NCBI GenBank assembly: GCA_050013835.1
Contig: JBEKEM010000013.1
Span: 1-54,792, forward strand
From: Bog-793 sp050013835
GTDB lineage: Bacteria > Actinomycetota > Acidimicrobiia > Acidimicrobiales > Bog-793
Reading direction: 5' to 3'
DNA: 54,792 nucleotides
The notes beneath the pieces were generated by a model that had not been told where the DNA came from, made no database searches, and was given only the letters and a program-made list of their open reading frames with translations. Positions 1-8,523 of this stretch are shown here, piece after piece (position 1 is the first letter of the stretch; the number at the start of each line of letters is the position of its first letter). Position numbers and translations under genes: made by a program.

Positions 1-122
1 AGATGAACGCCATCGCGGGCATCGACAAGAACAACCGTCTGATCAAGGGCCAAGTGTTCCTTTGGAGGGCCGGCCAGTCTTGGGAAGACCTCTGGGATGT
101 CGATGGGGTCATCAAGCCCTGA
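1..122 (+). CDS. C-terminal end of an unidentified protein (partial)
   Basis: An open frame enters from the left edge and stops at TGA 120-122, giving about 39 C-terminal residues that end in WDVDGVIKP. The composition (charged and aromatic, with no frame breaks) looks coding, but too little is present to name a family. An in-frame ATG at position 3 could be internal methionine rather than the start. It reads in the same direction as the following GGDEF gene. Confidence 0.45.
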   Translation, partial: MNAIAGIDKNNRLIKGQVFLWRAGQSWEDLWDVDGVIKP

Positions 123-294
123 CGAAGACGATGGCGGCTGACCAGCCGCTTGCTGGCATTGCGCCGGCAATCAAGGGGATGGCGGTGCTGAGCTTGTGGC
201 TCGGCGACGTGTCGCCGCGCATCGAGGTGTGCACGACGGAAAGGGGGATACCCGCCGTCAGCCCAGCGGGTGCAGCTGCAGATATAGTCGCTTG

Positions 295-1932
295 GTGGCT
301 CGTCCCACGGGTACCGCAACCATCGAAGAGCTCTCCGAACGGGCCTTGACCGCAGCGACGCCGAAAGACCGTGCCAGCTGCCTGCGCGATATCCAAGCGG
401 CGCTCGATAAGGCTTCTGACGCCGTTGACCGGGGCCGGTTGCTCATATGCCGGGCTCGGATGCGTCACAACCAGTACCGGTACCGTCAGGAGCTCGAAGA
501 TACCGTGGCGGCCATGGCCCTGTTCGAAGAGGTCGACGAAGCGGGCCTCGCTCTCGACGCGACCAGTCGAGCCGCCGCGATGGCTTCCCGACTGGGCGAG
601 TTGTCCCTGGCCGCTGAACTGGCCACCAAGACTTTGCTGAAGGTGCGCTATGTCGACGACGACCGTCTGAGCGCAGAGGTCGCCAATCGCCTGGGCGCAC
701 TGTGTTGCTCGCTACTCGACTACGACCGCGGTGTCGCCCAGTTCGAGCTGGCGCTAGCTGCCGCGGAGCGTGCTGAAGACGGTTACCTCGTGTGCCTCGA
801 GCTCTACAACATCGCCAATGCCCTGCTCATGGCCGTACGCGCCGAGCGCACCTCGAATCCCTCGGCCCCGCTTCGCCCCGAGGACCGCGCCCGGCTCGAG
901 CGGGCCCGGCTCGTGTTGGAGCGACTGATGGTAGAGGTGACCTCAGAGCGGCAACTCTCTCTCAGCGCGCAGCTCCTGAGAGCCGAGCTGCTCGCGGACA
1001 CGGGCCATCCGCGGGGAGCGTTGGCGGTACTAGAGGACATCGCCAACGCCGCCGGTGACGCGGGGATCGCCAACGACGCCCAGAGAGCCGCGTATGCCGT
1101 TGTCGAGTCGCACAGCCATCGCTCTCTCGGACAGAGCGGGGACGCCGTCGCCGCAGCCGAACGGGCGGTCGAGCTGGCTCAGGCAAGTGGGGACGACTAC
1201 GAACTGATGCTGACCCTGGAAGAGCGGTTGGCCGCCAAACAGTTGGCGGGCGATCTGGCAGGTGTCGCCGCGGACGCCCTAGAGGTGAAGCGGCTCATGT
1301 GGGTCGTTCACCAACGCCAAATAGCCTCGCTCGTGGATCAGATCTGGGTGCGAGCCGCCTTGGAGAAGGAACACGGCGAGTCCGAAGAGCGGGCTGCTGC
1401 CGCTGTCCGCTTGACCGAGGAGGATGCCCTCACCCGCATAGGCAACAGGCGCCGGCTAGAGCACTTCCTGGCCGGGACAGAGCACAAGCCCGAAATGCTC
1501 TCGTTGGTCATGGCCGACATCGACCATTTCAAGTTGGTCAACGACACCTTCGGCCATGAGCTGGGCGACGAGGTTCTGCGCTCGGTAGGCGAGATGCTCG
1601 CCACGCAAGTCCGACCCGGCCAGGTCGTCGCGCGCTACGGCGGAGACGAGTTCGTTTTCGCCATGCACGGAGCGGAGCCGGCTGCAGTGACCAAGTTCGC
1701 CGAGCGTGTCCGCCTGAGGGTGGAATCGCACGCGTGGGACGAGCTTGGAATCCCCCGAGGAGTGACCATCAGCCTCGGCGTGGGCTCGGGCCCAGCGGCC
1801 GAATGGCGTTCGGTCCTGGTCGCAGCGGATCGGGCGTTATACCTGGCCAAACGTCGTGGTCGCAACCGCGTCGAAGTCGGGCCGTTACCGCAGACGCTCC
1901 AAGGTCATACCAGCGGAGAGGGAGGGATTTGA
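295..1932 (+). CDS. Helical-repeat (TPR-like) diguanylate cyclase, GGDEF domain
   Basis: The N-terminal ~380 residues are Ala/Leu/Glu-rich amphipathic helices of TPR type, with no transmembrane segment, so this looks like a soluble sensor. The C-terminal ~160 residues are a GGDEF domain: a DALTRIGNRR-type entry, DIDHFKLVNDTFGHELGD, the active-site signature RYGGDEF and an ISLGVG strand. The family makes cyclic di-GMP from two GTP. The inhibitory I-site normally reads RxxD just before GGDEF; here it is RPGQ, so product inhibition may be lost. The start is uncertain: GTG at 295 is used because the 33 residues from the alternative GTG at 196 look non-coding, and neither has a good ribosome-binding site. 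The stop codon lies inside the tRNA-Ser gene on the other strand. Confidence 0.85.
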   Translation: MARPTGTATIEELSERALTAATPKDRASCLRDIQAALDKASDAVDRGRLLICRARMRHNQYRYRQELEDTVAAMALFEEVDEAGLALDATSRAAAMASRLGELSLAAELATKTLLKVRYVDDDRLSAEVANRLGALCCSLLDYDRGVAQFELALAAAERAEDGYLVCLELYNIANALLMAVRAERTSNPSAPLRPEDRARLERARLVLERLMVEVTSERQLSLSAQLLRAELLADTGHPRGALAVLEDIANAAGDAGIANDAQRAAYAVVESHSHRSLGQSGDAVAAAERAVELAQASGDDYELMLTLEERLAAKQLAGDLAGVAADALEVKRLMWVVHQRQIASLVDQIWVRAALEKEHGESEERAAAAVRLTEEDALTRIGNRRRLEHFLAGTEHKPEMLSLVMADIDHFKLVNDTFGHELGDEVLRSVGEMLATQVRPGQVVARYGGDEFVFAMHGAEPAAVTKFAERVRLRVESHAWDELGIPRGVTISLGVGSGPAAEWRSVLVAADRALYLAKRRGRNRVEVGPLPQTLQGHTSGEGGI

Positions 1933-2002
1933 ACCCTCGGACCCAGTTTCCCAGGTCAACTCATTAGCAGTGAGTCCGATTCGGCCGCTCTCGCACCTCT
2001 CC
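1914..2002 (-). tRNA. tRNA-Ser (anticodon GCU)
   Basis: The minus strand folds as a class II tRNA. The acceptor stem is GGAGAGG pairing with CCTCTCC, with discriminator G at 1914. The T-arm is GAGGG-TTCAAAT-CCCTC, the variable arm is long, and the anticodon loop contains GCT (ACTCACTGCTAATGAGT). The length is 89 nt, normal for tRNA-Ser. No CCA is encoded. The 3' end overlaps the last 19 bp of the convergent GGDEF gene. Confidence 0.93.
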
Positions 2003-2186
2003 CGACGTGTCTCGCTCGGGCCGGCGCGTCGACCACGAGGACGGGATCAAGGCTAGTCAAGTTGGGGCCCTCCAGCCTGCAGCTGGGCGGCTGTTCCGCA
2101 GCTCGAACGGGTATCGTCGGCAGCCTCGGGCTGAAAGAGGCGTCCCTAATGGACGCGGGGGAGATCCGTTGTCGAGGTCGGCTGGG

Positions 2187-5100
2187 ATGTCCGGCGGAGT
2201 CGTCCGACCTACCGGGTCGATTGGTGGCGCGCTCACGCGTAAGACGATTCGCCGGTCGATCGGAGCCGTCATCGGCCTGGCGGTGCTTCCCGCGGTGGCG
2301 TTGGTCACGCCGGTTTCGGGCGTGTCCGAGGCTTCGGGCAGGACGTTGTCGCCGGTGGGGTCGTTCATCGCCGTCGGTGGTGTGCCGGGCCGACCGTTCG
2401 GGGCGCGCCGCATCGGCTCGCTCGCTGACGCGCAGGTGATCTCGCTCGGAGTCGCGCTTCGGCCGCGTGATCCGGGGGCGCTGCGCGCCCTCGCCGAGGC
2501 CGTCTCGACGCCTCACTCGCCGCAGTACCACCGCTATCTCACGCCCAAGTCGTTCGCGGCCGAATTCGGCCCCTCGCCGGCGGCCACGGCGGCGGTCGAG
2601 AAGGCGCTGCGGGGAGCACGGCTGCGCGTCGGGACCGCGTCAGCGAACGGCCTCATCGTCCCGGTGTCGGGGACTGTCGGTGAGATCGACGCCGCCTTCC
2701 ACACGCACCTCGTCGCCTACCGGCTCGCGGGTGGGGAGCGAGGCTGGGCGCCCGCCCAGTCGCCCCGGCTTCCGCGGAACGTGGCGCATGCGGTCTCGGC
2801 TGTGCTCGGACTCGACAACCTTGTCGTGGCCCATTCGATGATGGAGCGCCCGCGCGTCGGGCGACCAGGCGCCTGGGCGGGCACGGGTGAGCCTCGCGCG
2901 AACGGGCGCGCGCAGACGAGCCCCGAGGCTTGCGCGACGGCGGCCGAGAGCGCGCAAGACGAGAAAGGGTGGACCGAGGACGAGCTAGCGAAGGCCTACG
3001 GGCTGACGGGGCTCTACGCCGCGGGTGACCTGGGCGCTGGCCAGACGATCGGCGTGCTTGAGCTCGAGCCGTTCGACCGCTCGGACATCGCCACCTTCGA
3101 CCGGTGCTTCTTCGGCCCTGGTCACTCGACAGTGATCCGCACGATCCGGATCGGCGGGTTCGACCTGCACGGGCCGGGGACCGGCGAGGCGGTTCTCGAC
3201 CTCGAGACGCTCGCCGCGCTCGCGCCCGAGGCCCGTCTCGACGTCTACGACGCCCCGAACACGTCGTTCGGACCGATCGACGGTTACAACGCCATGGTGA
3301 GCGCCGACCAGGCGAACATCCTCTCGACGAGCTGGGGCGAGTGCGAGACATCGCTCCAGATCTCGGCGCCCGGTACCCAGCAGGTCGAAAACTCCATCTT
3401 CGAAGAGGCGGCGGCCCAGGGACAGACTGTGTTCGCGTCTTCCGGCGACACCGGATCGGACGATTGCGCGGGTACCCAGTTCACATCCAGCAAGCCCGAG
3501 CCGCCCCACCTATCGGTCGACGACCCCGCGTCGCAGCCGTACGTCGTCGGGGTCGGGGGGACCTCTCTCCGTTCCGATGCTCCACCGCTCGGTCCCAACG
3601 ACGAGGTCGTCTGGAACGACGGCTCCTCGGGCGGTGGGACCGGTGGGGGGGAGTCGAACACCTGGGCGAGCCCCGTCTGGCAGGCGCAGTCGGGCGTCCC
3701 GGGCACCGCCGGCGCCGTGAAGAGACTCGTCCCCGACGTGAGCTCGGCTGCCGACGAGGACCGGGGGGTCACTTTCTACAGCGCCAGCTTCCAGCCGTCC
3801 TCCTCGTTTCCGTCGTCGACCAGCGGCTGGACGACTATCGGCGGGACGTCGGTCGCCACGCCGACCTGGGCGGCGATCATCGCTGACATCGCGTCGTCGA
3901 ACGGTGCCTGTGCGACGCTCTCCACGACGCCCGGAGGCCACGACCTCGGCTTCGTCGCGCCCGAGCTCTACGCCGTCGCCGCTTCGGACTACGCGACGTC
4001 GTTCCACAACATCACGATCGGCGACAATGACGTGTTCGGTCTGGGTCTCGGTTACTCGGCCGGCCCGGGGTTCAACCTCGCGTCGGGTCTCGGTTCGCCG
4101 ATCGTCACGGACCCGAACGGCGGCGGTGGGCTGGCAAGCGGTCTGTGCGCGATCGCGACCTCGAGCGCCGGTCCCGTTCCTGCACCGGTCGTTTCCGGGA
4201 TCACCCCCGATTCTGGCCCGACATCGGGGGGCAACGTCGTCACGCTGACCGGTAGCGGCTTCGCGACGCCCGGAACCACGGTCCATGTCGAGTTCGGCAC
4301 GTCGGAAGCGCGCGTCGACACCGTCACGGACACGTCGCTTGCTGTCACGGCGCCCCTGCCGACGATCCCCTCGGGTGGGACGACGGCCAGCGCCGCCGGC
4401 GCGGTCGAGGTTTCGGTCACGGTGACGAGCGCCGCGGGCGAGGCGACGAGCCGGGGGACGCTCGCCTCCCTCTACGATTACGTCGCCGAGAACGGCTCGA
4501 ACGCGTCCGGGCCGAGCGTTGCGGCGATCGGACCCCCAGCCGGGAACGTACACGGCGGTCGTTCGGTGACGATCTGGGGGAGCGGCTTTGCCGCCGCCGG
4601 TGTGCCTTCGGTCTCCTTCGGGGGGTTGGCGTCGCCACGCGTCGCCCTCGTGCACGACTACGAGCTGAGGGCCCGCGTGCCCGCCGAATCGGCGGCCACC
4701 GCTTGCGCGCGCGGCCCCCGCTTCGAACCGACGACCGTCTGCCAGGTCGAGGTCGTCGTGCGAACCTCGCGAGGCGTCAGCGCGACGAGACGGATCCTTC
4801 CCACCCAGTCCGGGCGAGTGGTCTTCGACCCGCAGGGCGTGATCAGGCCCGTCGCGGGGACGGAGGAGATCCCGGCGGCGACGGAGTACGACTACGTCCC
4901 GACCCCGCAGGTCACGGTGGTCGCCGTCGGCAGGTCGGCCACGCAGCCGGTTCGCATCTTCGGCTCGGGCTTCTCCGTCCTCACGTTCGACTGGGTGAAC
5001 CTCGGTCCGGCCTCGTCGGTCAGCAGCGAACAGACGGAGGTTGACTACGTCTCCCCGACATCGATCGTCGTCACGCCGACGTCCGTGCAAGCGACGGGCG

Positions 5101-6041
5101 CCACCGCCGCTCCATTCAGTGGCGGTGTGAGCGTCCAGACCGCCGGTGGGTTGAGCGATGCTGCCGCCCTGCCGGGAACGGGGGCGCTCATCGTGCGCCA
5201 GCTTTCGGTTCTCGGCGGCGCGACGGCGGGCGGGACGGTACTGCGGATTACCGGCACAGGGCTCGCCGCGGTCAGATCCGTCGTCTTCGTCGGTGAGCTG
5301 TCGCCGGGCCTCGCCACCGCGACCGGCCCGGCGGTGACCGACGTTACTGACGGCGCACTGACGGTCAGGACTCCAGCGCACACCGCGGGACCCGTCGACG
5401 TGCTGCCGTGTTCGGCGACGGCGTGCGGCCTCGCCCGGAGCGGCGTCGACACCTTCGTCTTCGTCCCGCCGTCGACGCGGCCGCTCGTGGCACTTTCCCC
5501 CGCGGTGGGCCCCGCCGCCGGCGGGACCGAAGTGACGCTGTTCGGCCGGAACGTGGCCGACGCCTCGGCGGCAGTATTCGGCCCAGCCATCTCGGGTCCG
5601 ACGGCACGGGCGCCGGGGTACCCGCCGGGCGACCCCTACATCGCGGAGGTGCACTCGCCGCCCGGTCGCGCCGGGACCCGCGTCGCCGTCACGACGGTCG
5701 TGCCGGGCCGGGCCGCCAGCCCGCCCCCGGGAGCGTGGTTCCGCTACCGGCCGAGCCCACCAAGCGCGCCGCGGTCGGTGGCCGTCTCACGCGTGGGCAC
5801 CGCGGTGGTTCTCCGCTGGCAGACCCCGGCAAGCGATGGGGGATCGCGGATCACGTCGTACCGCGTCGTCTCGACCTTTGGCGAGGCCGCGCGCGGCTGG
5901 CGGTTCGGACCCCGGACCCGGGCGGTACGGCTCACCGGGTTCGTCCCCCGGCGGTCTTACCGGTTCGTGGTCACGGCGTGGAACGCGCCGCACGGCCGGG
6001 GTCTGCCCGGCGTGGTGACCGCCGCCCCCGAGGCGGGCTGA
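2187..6041 (+). CDS. Secreted sedolisin (peptidase S53, pro-kumamolisin type) with TIG and Fn3 domains
   Basis: This is a 1,284-residue exported serine-carboxyl peptidase precursor. ATG 2187 is chosen because it puts a signal peptide at the N terminus (RKTIRRS, then a hydrophobic stretch to about residue 50); the frame stays open upstream to 2007. A pro-kumamolisin activation domain spans about 80-220. S53 motifs follow: GEAVLDLE near 332 (catalytic Glu and Asp), TSWGECE, SSGDTG near 417 (oxyanion Asp) and GGTSVATP near 552 (nucleophile Ser). After the protease come four or five TIG/IPT-like beta domains (about 667, 776, 960, 1006, 1100) and a C-terminal fibronectin type III domain (about 1188-1284). 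S53 enzymes work at acid pH, so this protein probably digests external protein in an acidic habitat. The beta-rich tail may tether it to the cell surface or to substrate. Confidence 0.93.
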   Translation: MSGGVVRPTGSIGGALTRKTIRRSIGAVIGLAVLPAVALVTPVSGVSEASGRTLSPVGSFIAVGGVPGRPFGARRIGSLADAQVISLGVALRPRDPGALRALAEAVSTPHSPQYHRYLTPKSFAAEFGPSPAATAAVEKALRGARLRVGTASANGLIVPVSGTVGEIDAAFHTHLVAYRLAGGERGWAPAQSPRLPRNVAHAVSAVLGLDNLVVAHSMMERPRVGRPGAWAGTGEPRANGRAQTSPEACATAAESAQDEKGWTEDELAKAYGLTGLYAAGDLGAGQTIGVLELEPFDRSDIATFDRCFFGPGHSTVIRTIRIGGFDLHGPGTGEAVLDLETLAALAPEARLDVYDAPNTSFGPIDGYNAMVSADQANILSTSWGECETSLQISAPGTQQVENSIFEEAAAQGQTVFASSGDTGSDDCAGTQFTSSKPEPPHLSVDDPASQPYVVGVGGTSLRSDAPPLGPNDEVVWNDGSSGGGTGGGESNTWASPVWQAQSGVPGTAGAVKRLVPDVSSAADEDRGVTFYSASFQPSSSFPSSTSGWTTIGGTSVATPTWAAIIADIASSNGACATLSTTPGGHDLGFVAPELYAVAASDYATSFHNITIGDNDVFGLGLGYSAGPGFNLASGLGSPIVTDPNGGGGLASGLCAIATSSAGPVPAPVVSGITPDSGPTSGGNVVTLTGSGFATPGTTVHVEFGTSEARVDTVTDTSLAVTAPLPTIPSGGTTASAAGAVEVSVTVTSAAGEATSRGTLASLYDYVAENGSNASGPSVAAIGPPAGNVHGGRSVTIWGSGFAAAGVPSVSFGGLASPRVALVHDYELRARVPAESAATACARGPRFEPTTVCQVEVVVRTSRGVSATRRILPTQSGRVVFDPQGVIRPVAGTEEIPAATEYDYVPTPQVTVVAVGRSATQPVRIFGSGFSVLTFDWVNLGPASSVSSEQTEVDYVSPTSIVVTPTSVQATGATAAPFSGGVSVQTAGGLSDAAALPGTGALIVRQLSVLGGATAGGTVLRITGTGLAAVRSVVFVGELSPGLATATGPAVTDVTDGALTVRTPAHTAGPVDVLPCSATACGLARSGVDTFVFVPPSTRPLVALSPAVGPAAGGTEVTLFGRNVADASAAVFGPAISGPTARAPGYPPGDPYIAEVHSPPGRAGTRVAVTTVVPGRAASPPPGAWFRYRPSPPSAPRSVAVSRVGTAVVLRWQTPASDGGSRITSYRVVSTFGEAARGWRFGPRTRAVRLTGFVPRRSYRFVVTAWNAPHGRGLPGVVTAAPEAG

Positions 6042-6279
6042 AGCAGGGCCGGGGACCGGGGGTGGGGCGCGCCCCCGGAGCGGGCCGTCTCCCGACGCGT
6101 CCCAGCGTGCGGTCCCCGACGGGCGGGCAGACTGGTGAGGTGCCTCGACTCGGCCGCCGGGCCAGGTGGTGGGAGCCGCCCGCGGGGGCGGCGGTACACT
6201 GCCGTCGCTTTGCCCCGCGCCGCCGAGGAGGAGGGCTCGGCCCCAGGCGGTTTGGTTGGCCAGAAATGGGGAGGAATCG

Positions 6280-7035
6280 ATGTCGGACGAGATCTGCTCA
6301 GAAATCGTGACGGTTGTCGGTCACAACGGGGACCCGATCGAGGCGTACTTCACCCGCCCCGTCGGCAGCGGGTCTGTCCCGGGGGTCGTCGTCGTCCATC
6401 ACATGCCGGGCTGGGACGAGTGGACGCGCGCCGTCACGTTCCGACTCGCCGCCCACGGTTTCGCCGCGGTCGCCCCGCACCTCTACTCCCGCCTCGGTCC
6501 GGGACGGTGGGACGACCTTGCCGCGGCAGCGATGGCCCAGGGAGGTGTCCCCGACGCGCAGGTCGTCGGCGACATCGAGGGAGCCGCCGCCTTCCTGCGT
6601 TCGCAACCCGATTCGAGCGGCAAGGTCGGCGTGATCGGCTTCTGCTCCGGTGGGCGGCACGCCTATCTCGCCGCTTGCTCGAGCAGCGCGCTCGACGCCG
6701 CCGTCGACTGCTGGGGCGGGCACGTCGTGATGCGTCCCGAGGATCTGAGCCCGGCGCAGCCGGTGGCGCCGTTTGACCTGACCCGGGACATGCACTGTCC
6801 GATCCTCGGCATCTTCGGAAACGACGACCAGTACCCGACCCCGGCGGAGGTCGACCAAATCGAGGCCGAGCTCCGCAGGTACGGCAAGGACTACGAGTTC
6901 CACCGCTACGACGGGGCCGGTCACGGGTTCTTCGCGACCGAGCGCTCGTCGTATCGGCCCGAGCAGGCGGTCGACGGGTGGCAGAAGGTCTACGCCTTCT
7001 ACGGCAGCCGGCTCGGTAGCCCCGGGGAGGCCTGA
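6280..7035 (+). CDS. Dienelactone hydrolase family protein
   Basis: A 251-residue alpha/beta hydrolase. ATG 6280 follows a GGGGAGGA ribosome-binding site. The dienelactone hydrolase triad is readable: nucleophile Cys in GFCSGG near residue 122, Asp in FGNDD near 181 and His in GHGFF near 215. The Cys nucleophile rather than Ser is typical of this family, which opens lactones such as dienelactone in chlorocatechol breakdown; many actinobacterial members have unknown substrates. No other aromatic-degradation genes lie nearby, so the substrate is open. No signal peptide is seen, so it should be cytoplasmic. Confidence 0.9.
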   Translation: MSDEICSEIVTVVGHNGDPIEAYFTRPVGSGSVPGVVVVHHMPGWDEWTRAVTFRLAAHGFAAVAPHLYSRLGPGRWDDLAAAAMAQGGVPDAQVVGDIEGAAAFLRSQPDSSGKVGVIGFCSGGRHAYLAACSSSALDAAVDCWGGHVVMRPEDLSPAQPVAPFDLTRDMHCPILGIFGNDDQYPTPAEVDQIEAELRRYGKDYEFHRYDGAGHGFFATERSSYRPEQAVDGWQKVYAFYGSRLGSPGEA

Positions 7036-7098
7036 CGGCGGGACCGCGGGGCGTGCCGCGTCGCCGGGACGGCAGTCGCGGGCCAGGAACGGGCCGGC

Positions 7099-7524
7099 TC
7101 AGTGGCGGACGACGACGACCGGGCAGCTGGCGTGGCACACGACGTGCTCGCTAACCGATCCGACGAGCAGCCCGGTGACGGCCCCGTGGCCGCGGCAGCC
7201 GACGACGAGCAGGCTCGCTTCATGTGACATCTCGATGAGCGTCGCCGAGGCGTGGCCCTCGACGACGAGGCACTCGATCGGGACTCTCGGATTCTTTCCC
7301 AGCGCCTCGGCGACGGCCGCGTCCTGCACGGCGCGGGCGTCCGCCTCGGGATCGAAGTCCTCCGGGTAGGGCGGTGTCCAGCCGACGGTGGCGGGGAACG
7401 CCCAGGTCGTCACCACGCGGAGCGTCGCCCTCGTGATTTCGGCCTGACGGGCGGCCCAGCGCAGGGCGTTCACCGACGAGGGAGTCCCGTCGACCCCGAC
7501 GATCACGACGTCGTGCGCCGCCAT
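7099..7524 (-). CDS. Universal stress protein, single UspA domain
   Basis: A 141-residue protein matching one UspA domain. The N-terminal strand VVIVGVDGTPSS is followed by ALRWAARQA, and near the C terminus lies the ATP-binding glycine motif GCRGHGAVTGLLVGSVSE (G-2x-G-9x-G-S), ending in CPVVVVRH. It therefore belongs to the ATP-binding class of Usp proteins, which act in stress or energy-limitation survival. ATG 7524 is used. The frame runs far upstream, but that part is antisense to the ABC transporter and looks non-coding. It diverges from the ABC gene that starts at 7636. Confidence 0.92.
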   Translation of the reverse strand: MAAHDVVIVGVDGTPSSVNALRWAARQAEITRATLRVVTTWAFPATVGWTPPYPEDFDPEADARAVQDAAVAEALGKNPRVPIECLVVEGHASATLIEMSHEASLLVVGCRGHGAVTGLLVGSVSEHVVCHASCPVVVVRH

Positions 7525-7635
7525 CTCCGGTTCCACGTCACTAGCTATACACCCCTTGCCGCCGCGACCCAAGGCTCGCTGCCCGGCGGCTTCTATCGTC
7601 TCTACCCGGACGGCGCATCGAAGGAGTGGGGGCGC

Positions 7636-8523
7636 ATGGAAGCAGTGATCACGACCGACGAGTTGAGCAAGCGCTTCGGCCGAACGGTCGCCCTCGACCG
7701 GCTGACCCTCGAGGTCGGAAGGGGCGAGGTCTTCGGATTCCTCGGGCCGAACGGCGCCGGCAAGACGACGACGGTGCGCCTCCTGCTCGGCCTGTTGAAG
7801 CCGTCCTCGGGGGGCGCCCGCGTCCTCGGTCTCGACGCCTGGGGGGATCCGACCCGGCTCCATGCCCGCCTTGCCTACGTGCCGGGTGAGTTCGCCGTCT
7901 GGCCGCAACTCACCGGTGGCGAGATGCTCGAACTGCTCGGTTCGCTCCACGGGTCCGTCGACCTCGCCTACCGGGACGAGCTGTGCGAACGATTCGATTT
8001 CGACCCGACAAAGAGGGGGCGCTCGTACTCGAAGGGCAACCGTCAGAAGATCGCCCTGATCGCGGCGCTGATGACCCGGGCGGAGCTGTTCGTGTTCGAC
8101 GAGCCGACCGCCGGCCTCGACCCGCTGATGGAGGCGACGTTCCGCGCCTGTGTCGGCGAGGCCCGGCATCGGGGACAGACGGTCTTCCTCTCATCGCACA
8201 TTCTCGCCGAAGTCGAGGCGCTCTGCGACCGGATCGGGATCCTGCGCCACGGCCGCCTCGTCGACTTGGGCTCGCTCGACGAGCTTCGCCACCTCGAGAC
8301 CCACACGGTCGAGATCCGCTTCGCAGGCGACCTGCCCGATCTCTCGACGGTGCCGGGCGCGTCGCACGTCGCCTGGACGGGCCGATCGGTGCGCCTCGAA
8401 GTGCTCGGAAGTACGGCGCCACTCCTTCAGGCGATAGCGCCCTATGACGCGGTCTCGATCGAGAGCCGGGAACCGACGCTAGAAGAGGTGTTCCTCTCGC
8501 ACTACGGGCCGGACGGGACGTGA
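7636..8523 (+). CDS. ABC-2 type exporter, ATP-binding subunit
   Basis: A 295-residue ATPase: Walker A GPNGAGKT at residues 37-44, an ABC signature in the divergent form YSKGNRQK near 131, Walker B LFVFDEP near 152, and an H-loop in LSSHILAEV. The last ~80 residues are the accessory domain seen in exporters of the NatA/DrrA kind. ATG 7636 follows AAGGAGTGGGGGCGC. The 3' end overlaps the permease start by 4 bp, so the two are translationally coupled. Such pairs usually export drugs or lipids; the substrate cannot be told from sequence. Confidence 0.92.
   Translation: MEAVITTDELSKRFGRTVALDRLTLEVGRGEVFGFLGPNGAGKTTTVRLLLGLLKPSSGGARVLGLDAWGDPTRLHARLAYVPGEFAVWPQLTGGEMLELLGSLHGSVDLAYRDELCERFDFDPTKRGRSYSKGNRQKIALIAALMTRAELFVFDEPTAGLDPLMEATFRACVGEARHRGQTVFLSSHILAEVEALCDRIGILRHGRLVDLGSLDELRHLETHTVEIRFAGDLPDLSTVPGASHVAWTGRSVRLEVLGSTAPLLQAIAPYDAVSIESREPTLEEVFLSHYGPDGT

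Noticed and set aside
3510..5654. 714-codon minus-strand frame opposite the sedolisin gene
   Set aside because: The sedolisin catalytic motifs are clear on the plus strand; the opposite frame is Arg-rich with no motif.
6064..6075. Palindrome GGGGCGCGCCCC after the sedolisin gene as a terminator
   Set aside because: The usable stem would be only 4 bp with a 4-nt loop, common by chance in such GC-rich DNA.
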